Assembly (NCBI GenBank): GCA_028583415.1
Contig: CM053267.1
Span: 46,169,390-46,233,389 of the forward strand
DNA: 64,000 bases
Source of the DNA: Protea cynaroides
Taxonomy: Eukaryota; Streptophyta; Magnoliopsida; Proteales; Proteaceae
Reading direction: 5' to 3'
The notes beneath the pieces were generated by a model. The model saw only the letters and a program-made list of their open reading frames with translations, was not told the DNA's origin and did no database searches. Positions 36,101 through 47,133 of this stretch are shown here, piece after piece. Within the stretch, counting starts at the first letter, position 1. Each line of letters starts with the position of its first letter. A program made the position numbers and the translations under genes.

Positions 36101-39100
36101 AAAAAATCTAGAAAAATGATCATTTCCCTTTAAGTTACATACTACTAAACGGTTAGACCCTACTAAAAATTTTCCTCATCCTAGATCATCTCCTGATTCT
36201 CCTCCCATTTCAGTTCTTCCCTAATTTCCCCCAAGAAATAAAAGTGAAGAATCTTATGGAAAATGAAACTAAAGCATGAAACAGATTAAACTACTAGGAA
36301 TAATTTCTTCAGTGTTTACAGCTACCATTGAGTGTGGACCATAACACAAATTTCAAATTATTGATAAGACTATTAAGCTTGTTCTTTTTGACTTCTTTAT
36401 GGGTCATTGAGTCCACTAGACTTAATAGGGTTCAAATTACCCTACTCTTGCTAGAAATGATATTTGAAAAGTTTTAAAATATCATGAATAATGATAATAT
36501 CAATCTATAAGACAGGTACACATGATGTTTTCATCATTTTAAAAAAACTACAGTGCTGAAGACACAATTGAAGCTAGGCCTAGGCATGCTTATTGCTACA
36601 GTCAGGTTAGCCATACTGTTAGCGATATAATAACTAACTCCTTTGACTTACTCAAAGCAGTTAGCAATACTGTGTGGACATATTCTTTGTCTAGTTAGTT
36701 TCTTATTGGTTGTTTGTCTAGCCTCCTTAGCTAGTTGGTTGTTAGAGTCCTTAGTCTAGTTTACATTCTATTTGTTAGAGTCCATAGTCTAGTTTACTTT
36801 CTGTTTTGCTTTCTTGTATCCTTTTGTAACTAGGATTTTCTATTTTACTTTCTCGTATTTGCTCTATCATGTTAACATGTGGCAGTTCTATCTCCTTAAA
36901 GTCTTTTGCTTCTACTCCTATAAATAGATATCGCAGGTAGAAGAGAGACAATTTCTCTCTTCCCTTAAAAAAAATTAAAAATTGCTGTTCATGGTACTGT
37001 TTGCAATCCTGAAAGAGTCTTCTATTCTCCATCTTCTCTCTTTCTATCTTTCTATTCTATTTTGTTACATGGTGTCAAAGCAATATCCTAGGAGGTTGTT
37101 TTGAGAGCCGTTTAAGGTTCTCGTTCCAGTGTGCAGCTGCCATTGTTGCTTCTGCTGTAGTTTATTATTCTCTACAAGATCTGATCTGGTTTCAGATCTG
37201 GGTCATCTGGTTCTGTCACTGATTTTCAGTCCTGCACCTTATTGCCATCGATCTGATTTGCTGCAAGTATCCACTGCGATCTTCGATCTGCTGATTTTTC
37301 TGCTACTCTTTGTTTCACTAGAAATCCAGGATAATTTATCTGCTACTCAATCTGCTGATGCTGATCTATTGCTCCTAGTTACTTTTATCCATAGTTCAAA
37401 ATCTCGGCAAGATCTCGCCAAGATCTTGAATTTCGCGAAGATCTCGAGGGGCTCGAGACGAGATCTCACCTCAATACGGTGTCTTGACCATCTCGACCAG
37501 TTCTCGAGCTGGTCTCAATTAGTCTCGACCAGTCTTGACCATTTCTCGACATTTTCGACTATTTCTCGACCATTTCTCAACATTTTCGACCAGTTATCAA
37601 CCATTTCTCGACATTTTTCAACCAGTTCTCAATTGGTCTCGACATAATGTATGAATTATGATTGTATGGTCTCTTGATTACTTTGGATTTTTTTTACTAT
37701 GACAATTAACTAAGGCTGTGTTTGGTATCATATTTGTTTTTATTTTTCTGACAGATTTTTGTTTTTGTAGGTATTTGGTATCATTTTTAGATGCTATTTA
37801 TGAAAACAAAAAATAAAAATAAGCTCAAAAGCAAAAAGAGGTTAAGACCTGTTTTTGAAAAGAGGATAAGAGTTGTTTTTGATTTTTGATCAAAAACCAT
37901 TTTTGCTTGTTTTTGCGCAGAACACTTAAAAGCACGTTTTGTAACCTTAAAAAAATGAGGGTACGAAAGTAATTTAACTTTTTTCATAAAACCTATTGTT
38001 CTTGATAAATCATTCTGAGTTTAGAAAAGAAATGCACAGAGGCGTATCTCCGACTTCCCCGCGTGAATTTCAGGTGAGGAATCACGGAAAAGGAGTCGTT
38101 CCGGCAATTTCAAGCGAGGAATCACGGGGAAGGAGTCGTTCAGTCGAATCACTGCTTCATTACTGCTGTTCACGTTAAATCTCGGTTAGGAATAAAATTG
38201 GTAGAACCCCTTTGATACAAATTAGTTCGAGCCAAGATTTGGAGAGTCAGTTCACCTTCCTAGGGTGATCCAGATCCTAGCTTTTCTTCCCCATCAAAGC
38301 CCACTGCTGTGACATATCAATTTTATATCAAACATGCAAGTGTGCTTGCCACTAGGTTCTAGTTTCAAAGTTCCTGTGCAAGGAGTCTTCCTTATTCCCT
38401 AGTTTGATTTGTTGGGTTTCATAGAGATAGGGGTTACGAATCCCTGCCTAGATTTTCAGTTTGATTGGACCTAAGGATGGAGAGTTCGATCATCTTGGTT
38501 TCAGATTAGCACTAGAGTTGTGTTCTCAACGTGAAGAAGAAGACTTCAACATTTCAAATTACAAAGAGGTACCTGGCCTCTTAAATTGTTCAACACCCAT
38601 TTCAAGTTTGAGATCTTTCTATTTTATCTCCTTTTATATCAACTTCCATATCTGCCCACTTTGATGCCTGTAGCTACCTCAATGAAGAAGCATCGGAGTC
38701 TCGTAGTTTTCTAATAGCTTTGTTTTCGATTAGCTTAAGTCGAAGAAAACTGGGTTTGTCACGACAAGGAAACTGACTGCAAAGAGGATCAGGGAATTCA
38801 GGTCTGCCATGAACTCAAGGACGACTATAAAACTTTTTATACATGTGTATACCAAACATATTTTTCATTCTACTATCTATTATGCCCAATAGCTACCAAA
38901 CAACATTCTATTTTTTATCAAAAATGGTTTTCAAAAATACTTTTTGATAAATAGGCAAAAATAAAAACAAAAATGATACCAAACACAGCCTAATTAAGTG
39001 TTATTATGTTTATTCTTCTCTTAAAATATAATTTATTGGCTCATTTGATCTTCTTTGATCTTTTATTAGTGTAACATTATGTAGAATAGCCAATATTATT

Positions 39101-41406
39101 CTAGGTTTACATTTGAACTTCAGACCGACATTGCCAAACATGGGTGTAAAACCAAACAACCACCATGTGTGATTATTTATATAGTTTTATGGTTTAAATA
39201 TGTTTATATATATGCTAAAATAGGGTTTCCCTGGAGTATCAAACCTTAAAATGGTCATTTTAGGGTCGAAACACACATTTTAAGCCTTCGCGGCTTTGTG
39301 CAGTGTCTCGCCGAGATCTCGAGGTTTCTCAGAGGGTTGAAACACCCTCGAGACTCGAGATTTTGAACCTTGCTTTTATCTACTCCCGCAAGCTGCTGGA
39401 TTCTGATCTGCTACCCCTGTTGCATCTACCCCATTGATCTGTTGTCATTTATTGATCTACTACTACTACTACTACTGCTGCTGATACTGTTGTTACTGCT
39501 GTTGCTACTACTATTGCCGTTGCTGCTACACTATTCCAAACTGGGCAATATAATATGTTAGAGATATAATAACTAACTACTTTGACTTAGTTAAAGTAGT
39601 TTGCAATACCATGTGGACTTATTCCTTGTCTAGTTAGTTTGTTATTGGTTGTTAGTCTAGTCTCCTTAGTCTAACTAGTTGTTAGAGTCCTTCTTATAGT
39701 TTACTTTCTACTTGTTAGAGTCCTTAGTCTAGTTTACTTTCTATTTTGTTTTCCAGTATCCTTAGGTAACTAGGACTTTCTATTTTGCTTTCTAATATTG
39801 TCATGTAACTAGGACTGCTCTATCATGTTGAAATGTGGTACCTCCATAAAGTCTTTTAATTCTACTCCTATAATGGCAAAAAGAGGAGAGACAAAATTTC
39901 TTTCTTTTACCTAAAACACTATTCATGAATTATTATTCAAGGTAACATTCACACTCATGATTAGTCCTCTATTTCTCCATCTTCTCTCTTTCTCTCTTTC
40001 TTTCCTATTTTGTTACACATGCAATTTTCAAGTGCAATTTTCTTATTTCCATTCTTCAAGGATAGAGGCGTGGTGAGGTAAATATAGGCTTTTGGAAGGG
40101 TATTGTGACATTTAAGATATGCATTTAAGGTTATTTTAGTCCATTGGCATGATTTGGTATGAGAAGGGGCTAAGAATTAATTTTCTATTGTTTAGGATCT
40201 AAAGTATTATCACCGTACAACAATGACATAAAAATAAATAACCAATTTATTAATCATGCTAAATCACCAGCATGATTTAATATTCATGATGTATTTTAAG
40301 GACTGGTTTCACACTCATGATCTTTGGGATGCATCTAAGCAGTGATAGAGCCCCCAATCGGCATATAGGCTGTTGCATCTTCAATTTGCTTCCTTCCATT
40401 GTGAGTTGAGAGCATTTGTAGAGCCACAAGTAGTCAAGTACGTCCAGAAAAGGGGCGGCGTGGCGATTGGTAGCATGGTACAATGTTAGAATGACAAGGC
40501 AAGGCCCTAATGCCCTTGGCTGATCAATAGTTCAATGGGACATCATAATTTCCCTATACCATTTCCAGAGTCATTAAAGGCTTTATCTATAGAGAGTGAA
40601 CCAGGTGATTGTCGTGCTTGCAAAAGAAGCATCTAATAATCAAGTCTCAAAAAGATTCGAGGAAGGAGAATGTCCAAGAAGCCTCCGAAACCTTTATCTA
40701 TAGAAATTCATTATGCCATGTGTTGCTTAAAAAGAAAGCCAATCGAGAACTCAAGCTGGAATGCATGAATGAAAACTCTCTTTTTTTAACTTTTTTCTTT
40801 TTAGGGTAGAACCCGGCACCGTAAATCTGCTATGAATATCCGTAACTATGATGACATTGATCAACTACGCCAAATTATTCAACTCAAATAAACTGGACAA
40901 ATTAAAAAATTAAGCATTTTTATTAGTCTTTGTGCTTTATCTTCTTCACGTTTGTGTGTCAAGGGACTGAGGGAGTGAGGGAGTGAGGCAGTGAGGAGAA
41001 TCGCAATAGAAAGTGAGAGAGAAGAAGAAAAGTGTCTACTGTTGGGCACAACTTGATTCAGGAACGCGAAGAAATATATAGGAACGAGCCAATATTTAAT
41101 GCAATGTCAGTGAAGAATTCAAATGGAGATCAAAGTCAACCAGTAATTAGAATATAAAGTAAGAATTCTTATCGTTCTTTGTTAAAAGGGACAACCCTTA
41201 CAACAAGTCGCCCAAAGATAATGGTAAAAAGGGAAATCAAGCACCAGATTATGATATCAATTTGAGAAAATCAAACGGACGGGTAAGAATATGTCTCAAA
41301 AATAGAAAAATAGCAGAGGAGAATAATGACCTTGAACGTAGAAGCAATCCATGTCGACATGAGCAATGACACGAGCATCAGATGGCTCTGGTCGAGCAAC
41401 AGGCAT
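27411..41406 (-). CDS. POLH: DNA polymerase eta (Y-family translesion polymerase)
   Basis: Copies past UV dimers; nuclear, recruited by PCNA and ubiquitin. Fourteen exons: 41406-41331, 36034-35914, 35814-35703, 35599-35432, 35158-34994, 34858-34755, 34591-34472, 34229-34106, 31186-31073, 30994-30779, 28802-28694, 28599-28469, 27911-27803, 27694-27411. All introns are GT-AG; the joined frame is open for 650 residues, close to other plant polymerases eta. Catalytic sites are present: DMDCFY (about residues 15-20) and SIDEVYLDLT (about 118-127). Then GGLIAVSYEARK, TCSAGIAHNK, helix-hairpin region QLGGKLGNSLQSDLGV, and the little-finger domain. The C-tail has two SIL..F motifs, a ubiquitin-binding motif IDPSVIDELPPEIQEEV and a PIP-like end ITHYYLP. 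Intron 1 (about 5.3 kb) houses the nested transposons. No broken residue seen. Confidence 0.97.
30036..30121 (+). repeat. Compound microsatellite (TG)n(GA)n in polymerase eta intron 10
   Basis: An uninterrupted TG run of about 34 bp is followed by about 50 bp of GA with one AA break. Likely length-polymorphic. Confidence 0.95.
31187..34105. other. Polymerase eta intron 8 (2.9 kb), transposon-derived
   Basis: The minus strand at 31495-31734 is open (LQYYAGLWMQRGNFDDNLGV) and about 32700-33010 reads similarly protein-like in pieces, suggesting a decayed element split by an insertion at about 31745-32700. That insertion has pyrimidine-rich leader-like DNA at 32140-32350. I cannot assign either element to a family. 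Confidence 0.35.
37390..39372. mobile_element. Non-autonomous hAT element, copy 2, interrupted
   Basis: Ends are CATAGTTCAAAATCTCG and the inverse CTCGAGATTTTGAACCTTG. The 8-mer CTTTTATC flanks it perfectly (37382-37389, 39373-39380). Its body matches the uninterrupted copy at 8315-8933, apart from a 1277-bp insertion at 37714-38990 and an expanded TCTCGACC-type array near the left end. Inserted into the internal region of the LTR element. Confidence 0.92.
37714..38990. mobile_element. PIF/Harbinger-like non-autonomous element
   Basis: Terminal inverted repeats of about 34 bp start GGCTGTGTTTGGTATCAT on both strands, with one mismatch. The 3-mer TAA is duplicated at the borders (37711-37713, 38991-38993). 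The uninterrupted hAT copy shows the empty site at 8541. GGCTGTGTTTGG ends and TAA/TTA duplication are standard for Tourist/Harbinger elements. At 1277 bp it is longer than a typical MITE but has no transposase; the interior at 38020-38790 looks like captured non-repeat DNA. Confidence 0.92.
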
Positions 41407-41586
41407 CCTTCTCCACCTCCTCTCCTTCCCTTTCCTTCTTCCTTTCCCTCCAAGAAATCTGCGATTGTTGTATTGCGCGGGAGTTGCTGGGAATTCCATC
41501 AGTACCATTTTTGCCCTTTTTGAATCAGGAAACCATTTCTTTCGGATCCACGTCTCTCCCACCTGAGTCCCACTAGAGAGTTGACG

Positions 41587-41745
41587 GCCCGAATAGATGA
41601 CCGCCACCATCTAAGCCGACATCCTTGTCAGCTTAGTTTATCGGCTGGGGTGTTAGTTTGGATGGAGGACTCAGATTCACCAGAGAGCCAGGTGGCGGCC
41701 ATCCATCAAGACCGCCAATTCTCCTGCCCAAACTCAGGTGGGAAA
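41587..41745. mobile_element. Hairpin MITE, copy B (eroded), upstream of polymerase eta
   Basis: The core CCGACATCCTTGTCAGC, loop TCGGCTGGGGTGT and the block CTCAGATTCACC match copy C. The outer ends are worn away. It lies about 180-340 bp before the polymerase eta ATG, inside or next to its promoter. Confidence 0.65.
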
Positions 41746-41939
41746 GAATTTCTATACATTTCTTTCGACTTTGCCTTGTGCAGTTGTCCCTCACCATTTT
41801 CACACGTGTCAGAAATACAAGATTCTTGATTGTGCCACGTCAACTATTACACTTTTGTTTTTTTGTTTTTTTTTCTCTCTCCCTTAGATTAATACATTAG
41901 TTTTCTACTAGGGATAATTATGTGTAAAATAATGACAAT

Positions 41940-44900
41940 TCTTGCCATGCTAGGTCAGTTTCAAAAAATTATGAAAAGTCTATTTACCTATGATGCAATT
42001 CCTTCAGATGAAGAAACTAAGATGGCTGTTTTTTAAATGAACGAAAATAGTGCTCCAGTCCCCAATGGTTTCTTAGGTAAATTTTATAAAACCTGTTGAG
42101 CAATAATTGGAAAAGATGTCTGTAGAGCTGTTAGAAGTTTCTTCATAGATGGATTTATACCGTATGGTATAAATAATAACTTCATTACATTAATCCCAAA
42201 GATTGAAGGTGCTTTGAAGTTATCTGATTATAGGCCAATTTGTGTGGGAAACTTTATTTACAAAATCATTCTCAAAATTCCATCGTCACAATTAGGGTGA
42301 TTTGTTGGGGAATTGATTTCTGAGGAACAAGGGGGCTTTGTGAAAGGTCGTCTAATTCATCATAATATTGGTGTGGCTTCTGAGTTGACATGTCTAATGG
42401 GTTAGAAGAATAACAAAAATTCTATGGCTATGAAGTTAGACATCCAAAAAACCTATGATACTATAGAATGGAGTTTCTTATGTGATGTATTGCGGAGCTT
42501 TGGGTTTTCCAACACTTTTGTGAATAGAGTAATGGCCTTGCTACAATCAACTAAGTTATCTCTGATGGTAAATGGAGGACCAGTTGGATATTTTGAAGCA
42601 ACAAGAGGATTGAGACAGGGTGACCCAATATCTCCAATTCTATTTGTGCTTGTTGAAGAAGTGCTCCATCGCAATATCAAAAATGTGATAATGTGTGGTA
42701 AGGTGGAGCCATTGTAGGTTAGAAGTGAGGTGATTGCCCCTTCCCAGCTACTATTTGCAGATGATATTTTACTCTTTATGAAGGCGAAATCAAGATTCTT
42801 GAGCTATTCAAAGGTTGCTTCACACGTACAAAGAATATGCTAGGCAGCGAATAAATGAAGGTAAGAGTAAAATTTCTTCAGCAATACTAGATCTGGTACA
42901 AAACATCATATTTTATCATACCTTGGTTTTACAGAAAGCACATTCCCAACAAGATATTTAGGGGTGGACATTTTTAAAGGAAAGGCTAAAAAAGCCTACT
43001 TACTTCCCTTAATAGACAGATTGAGAAAGAAATTCTTACTGTGGCATGGGTAGCTACTGTCAATGGCTGGCCGTATACAACTTGTGCAATCTGTCCTTAC
43101 TAGCTCTTTGCTTCACTCTTTTTCTATATATTTGTGGCCGTCCTCTTTGGGTAATGAGGCTGAACGATGGATAAGAAATTTCTTATGGAGTGGTAATCCG
43201 ATGAAGCAAAAAAGAGTGACAGTGAAATGGGAAACAGTCTGTAGACCTAAGTATGAGGGAGGTTTGGGAATTAGAAGATTATCTGATCTGAATTAGGCTC
43301 TCATTTCAAAACTTGTATGGCATACAATGTCTGAAAATTCTATCTTTGCTAAATTAATGAGAGCAAAGTATATTACGGAATATGGTGCACTCTGATCAAG
43401 AGGATAGTCTCTGCAGTTTAGGACAACATGAAAAAATTATGGGATTGGACTGTTGCCCATACCAGATGGATTATTGGAGATGGGAAGTGTACTAACGTGT
43501 ACACATCTAATTAGTTGGGAAATTTTTCACTAAAAGAAGTGTTGGATCTTGATGCTTTGAATTTTCTTACCACCTCTCAAGCTGTCGAATTTGATAATTG
43601 AAGGTGAACAACAAATACCTCAGGCTCAAACATTGGTACTGAACTAATAATGGGAAATGACAAAACAGATACCAATTGCTAAAGGTGAATGTGATAAACT
43701 TGTTTGGACTGATACTCAAGATGGACTGTTCACTATATCATCTGCTTGGAGATGTCCACCAAATAGTGCCAATGAAACAAGCTGGTCGAGGGATATATGG
43801 AGAAAGGAGCTGCATCCTAGAACTTCAGTTTTTGCATGGAGATGGTGCTTGAAAAGGCTATCTATGGATGATGCGATAAAGAGAAAGGAGTGTCGGTAAT
43901 GTCCAAGTGTTATCTCTGCCATCAAAATGATGAGAGCTATGAGCAAATTTTCCCACAATGTAGATTTGCAATGGAATTATGGAGGAAGGTATTCGGCTTT
44001 TTGGGTTGCAGTGGTCTGGTTTCCAGATATTGAAAGATTGTTTTCATGGTGGAAGCAAAAACAAAGAGTTATGCCAGTTGGAACTCTATGGACTTATGCC
44101 AGTTCGAACTATGTGGACTCCTATGTTTTTTGTTGTGTTGCAAGTGATATGGGTGGCTCGTAATATAGCTTGTTATGAGGGGAGAATAACAACGCCTGAG
44201 CAAGGAGTGCTGAGTTTTAAAAAATCATGTCAGGACATCTCCATAAGAAAACCGTGTACTGTGAAGTCTCATGAAGATCTTCGGTTAGTACAGTTACTTG
44301 GGCTCTACACAAAAAAACTAAGAATTAAAGTAACAAAACAGGTTATATGGAGAGCTCCGAGATAACCATGGTATAAAGTAAACACAAATGGATGTGTTCT
44401 TGGGAATCCTAGAGAGGCAGGTGCGGGGGGTGGTGATTCGAGAAGCTTCCGGACAAGTGATCTGGGCTAGTTCAGTGTACCTAGGAATTCAAACAAATTC
44501 TTTTGTAGAAATTTCAGGTACAATTACTAGTATTCAAGAATGTATAAAGCAAGGTTTCCATCATGTTTAGATTGAGTTGGACTTAGAAAGTGCTGTTCAT
44601 TGTTTGCGCACCAGGAAAATCCCTTGGTACTTTCTTCAGAAGTGGAGGGTAATAATCGAACCTTTAAGGAATATGCAATTGAGAGTCACTCACAGTTTCC
44701 AGAAAGCAAATAAGGTGGCAGATTCGTTGGCAAAAAAAGTAGCAAGTACTAGATTACCTGAAAGCTGGACAATATGTCTAGACTTTGTGGCACGAGATAT
44801 GGTATGGGAGGCATCGGACCGGCCTTGGTATAGGTTTGAAAATTGCTTTTAACCCAGAGTTGGACCCTACTGATGGCAATGCCGAAGGTAGGGTTTAACT

Positions 44901-44970
44901 TTTTCTAGAGGGTAAATTGTATCTTTACATTTGATTAATGAAATTTTTTGAATTTTTAACCAAAAAAAAC
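41940..44970 (+). pseudogene. Dead L1-type LINE: reverse transcriptase, zinc-finger and RNase H remains
   Basis: A plus-strand relic of a plant non-LTR retrotransposon. Reverse transcriptase pieces: PSDEETKMAVF, then LIPKIEGALKLSDYRPI, DIQKTYDTIEWSFL, GLRQGDPISPILF, and LLFADDILLF with FADD at 42753-42764. A zinc-finger/RVT segment follows at 43657-43899 (LHPRTSVFAWRWCLKRL). An RNase H domain ends it (VNTNGCVLGNPREAG, then ANKVADSLAKK). Many stops and frame changes interrupt it; the 5' half (ORF1, endonuclease) is absent, as in 5'-truncated insertions. It ends in a short A-rich tail at about 44970. Divergent from polymerase eta. Confidence 0.9.
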
Positions 44971-45760
44971 CAATGATTGTAAAAACTTTTAGCAATAAAA
45001 TATAGAAAAATTTACTCGTATACCTTCTTGACAATTGATTTACTACACAGAATTATCCTTTTATCTTTTGGACTTCCAGTCAATTACGTTATTGCTAAGA
45101 GTGTTTCCTACAAAATTTCATAAACAAAAATACCCTTCAATCAAGGTTCTCCATCCCCAATCAGTGAGTGTTGTTGGAAATCAGTTTCCAGACCTCGACG
45201 AAATCCTACCATCTTGGCTATTTCCGATTTCCGGCAAAAAGGAACAGAGCTGAAAAGCTTCCCTCCATTCTTACTAGTTTCGTTCTACTGTGCGAATACT
45301 CATCTGGGTTATCATCACTGATAACAAGTTCTATTGTTGCTGATGAGAATTCCATATACGCTTCAGATTCTTCTCTAGTTCCTCTTTAACGCTCGATATG
45401 GAGGGAGGAAAGAAAAGACTGACGCTCATAGCGAAAAACATTGAAAAGAGATCCAATGAGAAAATTAAGAATTTCAAGATCTCAGACATTCAGGTCTGGT
45501 GCTTGGTTGGGCAGATGACAATGACAATGACGAAGAAATCCTGGACTTTTAGATGGGATTACTGCCTAAACAAGATGGCTTATCTACTAAAAGAAGCCAA
45601 AGAGAAGGAACCCAATAAAAAATTTCAGTAGCAATAGAGGCAGACAACCAGGGACTCAAAGAAAAAAAAAAAAAAAAAATCAAGAAATCAAGTCCAACAA
45701 GAAATAAGGAGAAGAGGTAGAAAACAAAGGGCTTGAAGAAAAAAAAATTCTGATATTCAC

Positions 45761-45955
45761 AAATTGCATTTGCCCAAAGAAATCAAACCCCTCCACAGAG
45801 TTCGTCAGCTGGGATAACAAGCTAGTCCATAATAGAAGTTCTCGCTCTGGCATTCTGTCAAAGACCTCCATTGCAGATTACAAATCCCCGCATTTGCAGT
45901 ACATATCGAGCATTGCATGACCTACTCGAAGGTCTGTATCCAAACTAAGCTCTGT
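45761..45955 (-). pseudogene. Pentatricopeptide repeat (PPR) gene fragment
   Basis: The minus strand reads GHAMLDMYCKCGDL, a stop, then AMEVFDRMPERELLLWTSLL, the typical wording of a PLS-class plant PPR protein (organellar RNA editing/processing factors). About 65 codons remain, with one stop, no start and no further repeats. It appears to be cargo of the surrounding TIR element. Confidence 0.8.
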
Positions 45956-46371
45956 CGATGACCTATTCGAAGGTTTAAGCAAAACTATAGGATCTCGGGC
46001 ATGCAGATTTGAACTTCTCCGAGTACATTGGTGACCGGCAAGTTGTAGGCATATTTAAATATAGAAATGACGTTGTGTACGAACCAGTCGAACTAAAGCT
46101 GAAGCAAGAAAACACAAACAGAAGCAAAATGGGAAAGTTGAAGAGCTTGGAAATCGATCTGTTCCCGGAGGATAGGGCAACCCCGTTACGATCAATGATT
46201 TTCCTCTTATGTTGCTTGTTGCCTTCTAAACAAGCCTCAAGATCTGCTACCAGGTTGAAGAACAGACGAGGAGACTGACTTCAGAGAATTGTCTTCGTCG
46301 ATGTCAGAGAAGAAAATCGAAAAGATGTGAATAAGCAAGGGTATCATTGTCTTGAACTTTTTTTTTTTTTT

Positions 46372-46655
46372 GAATTTCTCCCGTCAGTTATTAATGCCCA
46401 CAGACTACCTGTCTGGACTATACTGTAATAAAATATTATTTTATGAGTAATCTGTGTAATTTTCATCAATAGACGGTAGTTCTATATAGTCAACCAATTG
46501 TTAAGGGGGTGTCTGGAATTTCTCTTATCAGTTTTTAATGCCCACAAACTAACTGTGTGGATTATACTATAATAAAACATTGTTTTAGGGGTAGTCTATA
46601 TAATTTTCATCAATAGACGGTAGTTCTGTATAGTAAACCAATTGTTAAAAGGGTG
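46372..46655 (+). repeat. 144-bp tandem duplication at the right end of the TIR element
   Basis: Both units run from GAATTTCTC(C/T) through ATCAATAGACGGTAGTTCT to AACCAATTGTTAA. They differ at about 15% of positions. It duplicates the terminal and subterminal part of the element. Confidence 0.85.
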
Positions 46656-46881
46656 TTTGGATAAATTTCCCTAAAAATAAAAATAATTAAAAAAAATGTC
46701 ATGTTTTAAAAATACCCTAGAGAAATGTCATGCAAAGAGTCTAGAAGGAAACTGATCTTCATGGTGCTAGCATACAGCACCTAGGGTTTTAGTAATTGGA
46801 TTTGGCCTCGAAGGGCAAAGGAGAGAGAGTGTCAGGGAGGGGAGAGACTGTGAGAGAGTGTTAGGTAGGTAGAGATTCACA

Positions 46882-47125
46882 GGATTCACATCGTCTCCTC
46901 CCAGCGACTCTGGGAGGACGGTGGCAACCTTGTCCGGATGGCCGACACGTGGCTCTTGGTGAATCTGAGACCCACGTTCAAGCCGACATCCCCTGTTGGC
47001 TTGGCTTGTCGGCTGGGGTGTCGGCTTGAACGTGGGTCTCAGATTCACCGAGAACCATGTGTCGGCCATCCGGACAAGATTGCCACCGTCCTCCCAGAGT
47101 CACTGGGAGGAGAGGATGCGAATCC
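46882..47125. mobile_element. Hairpin MITE, copy C, nearly perfect palindrome
   Basis: The left arm 46882-46986 and right arm 47021-47125 are inverted copies at over 90% identity (for example GGTGAATCTGAGACCCACGT and its complement), with a 34-bp loop near 47003. GTAGAGAT occurs just outside both ends (46869-46876, 47126-47133), offset by 5 bp on the left. RNA from either strand would fold into a hairpin over 100 bp long. Confidence 0.85.
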
Positions 47126-47133
47126 GTAGAGAT

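Larger units (their letters stand above)
36617..40017 (-). mobile_element. Non-autonomous Copia-like LTR retrotransposon in polymerase eta intron 1
   Basis: LTRs are 36617-37069 and 39556-40017 (453 and 462 bp), both starting TGTTAG and ending TTACA. The element is oriented on the plus strand: directly after the left LTR lies TGGTGTCAAAGC, a near match to the Met-tRNA primer site. Flanking 5-mers CATAC and CATGC match at 4 of 5. Without the inserted hAT the internal region is only about 500 bp and lacks gag-pol, so it is TRIM/LARD-like and must have moved with borrowed enzymes. LTR differences (several indels and substitutions) show it is not recent. It runs antisense to the gene, although the strand column lists the host intron strand. 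Confidence 0.85.
45005..46665. mobile_element. TIR element carrying host gene scraps (Pack-MULE candidate)
   Basis: The left end, 45010-45062, with ACAATTGATTTACTACACAG, is the inverted relative of ACAATTGGTTTACTATACAG at the right end (about 46600-46655). The right end is itself duplicated in tandem (46372-46515 and 46516-46655). Inside lie a PPR fragment and unidentified coding-like DNA at 45398-45631. No transposase. Target duplication only weakly supported, so class is inference. Confidence 0.55.

Noticed and set aside
36617..37069. Possible simple tandem gene-intron duplication with 39556-40017
   Set aside because: TG...CA ends, a primer site right after the first copy and near-matching 5-bp flanks identify LTRs.
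37129..37647. 172-codon frame with Ser/Asp/Leu repeats
   Set aside because: Translation of the LTR element leader running into the TCTCGACC array of the hAT element; not a gene.
41296..41610. N-terminal extension of polymerase eta by about 68 residues
   Set aside because: The family start is the Met of MPVARPEPSDARVIAHVDMD; the upstream part is leader DNA with no family similarity.
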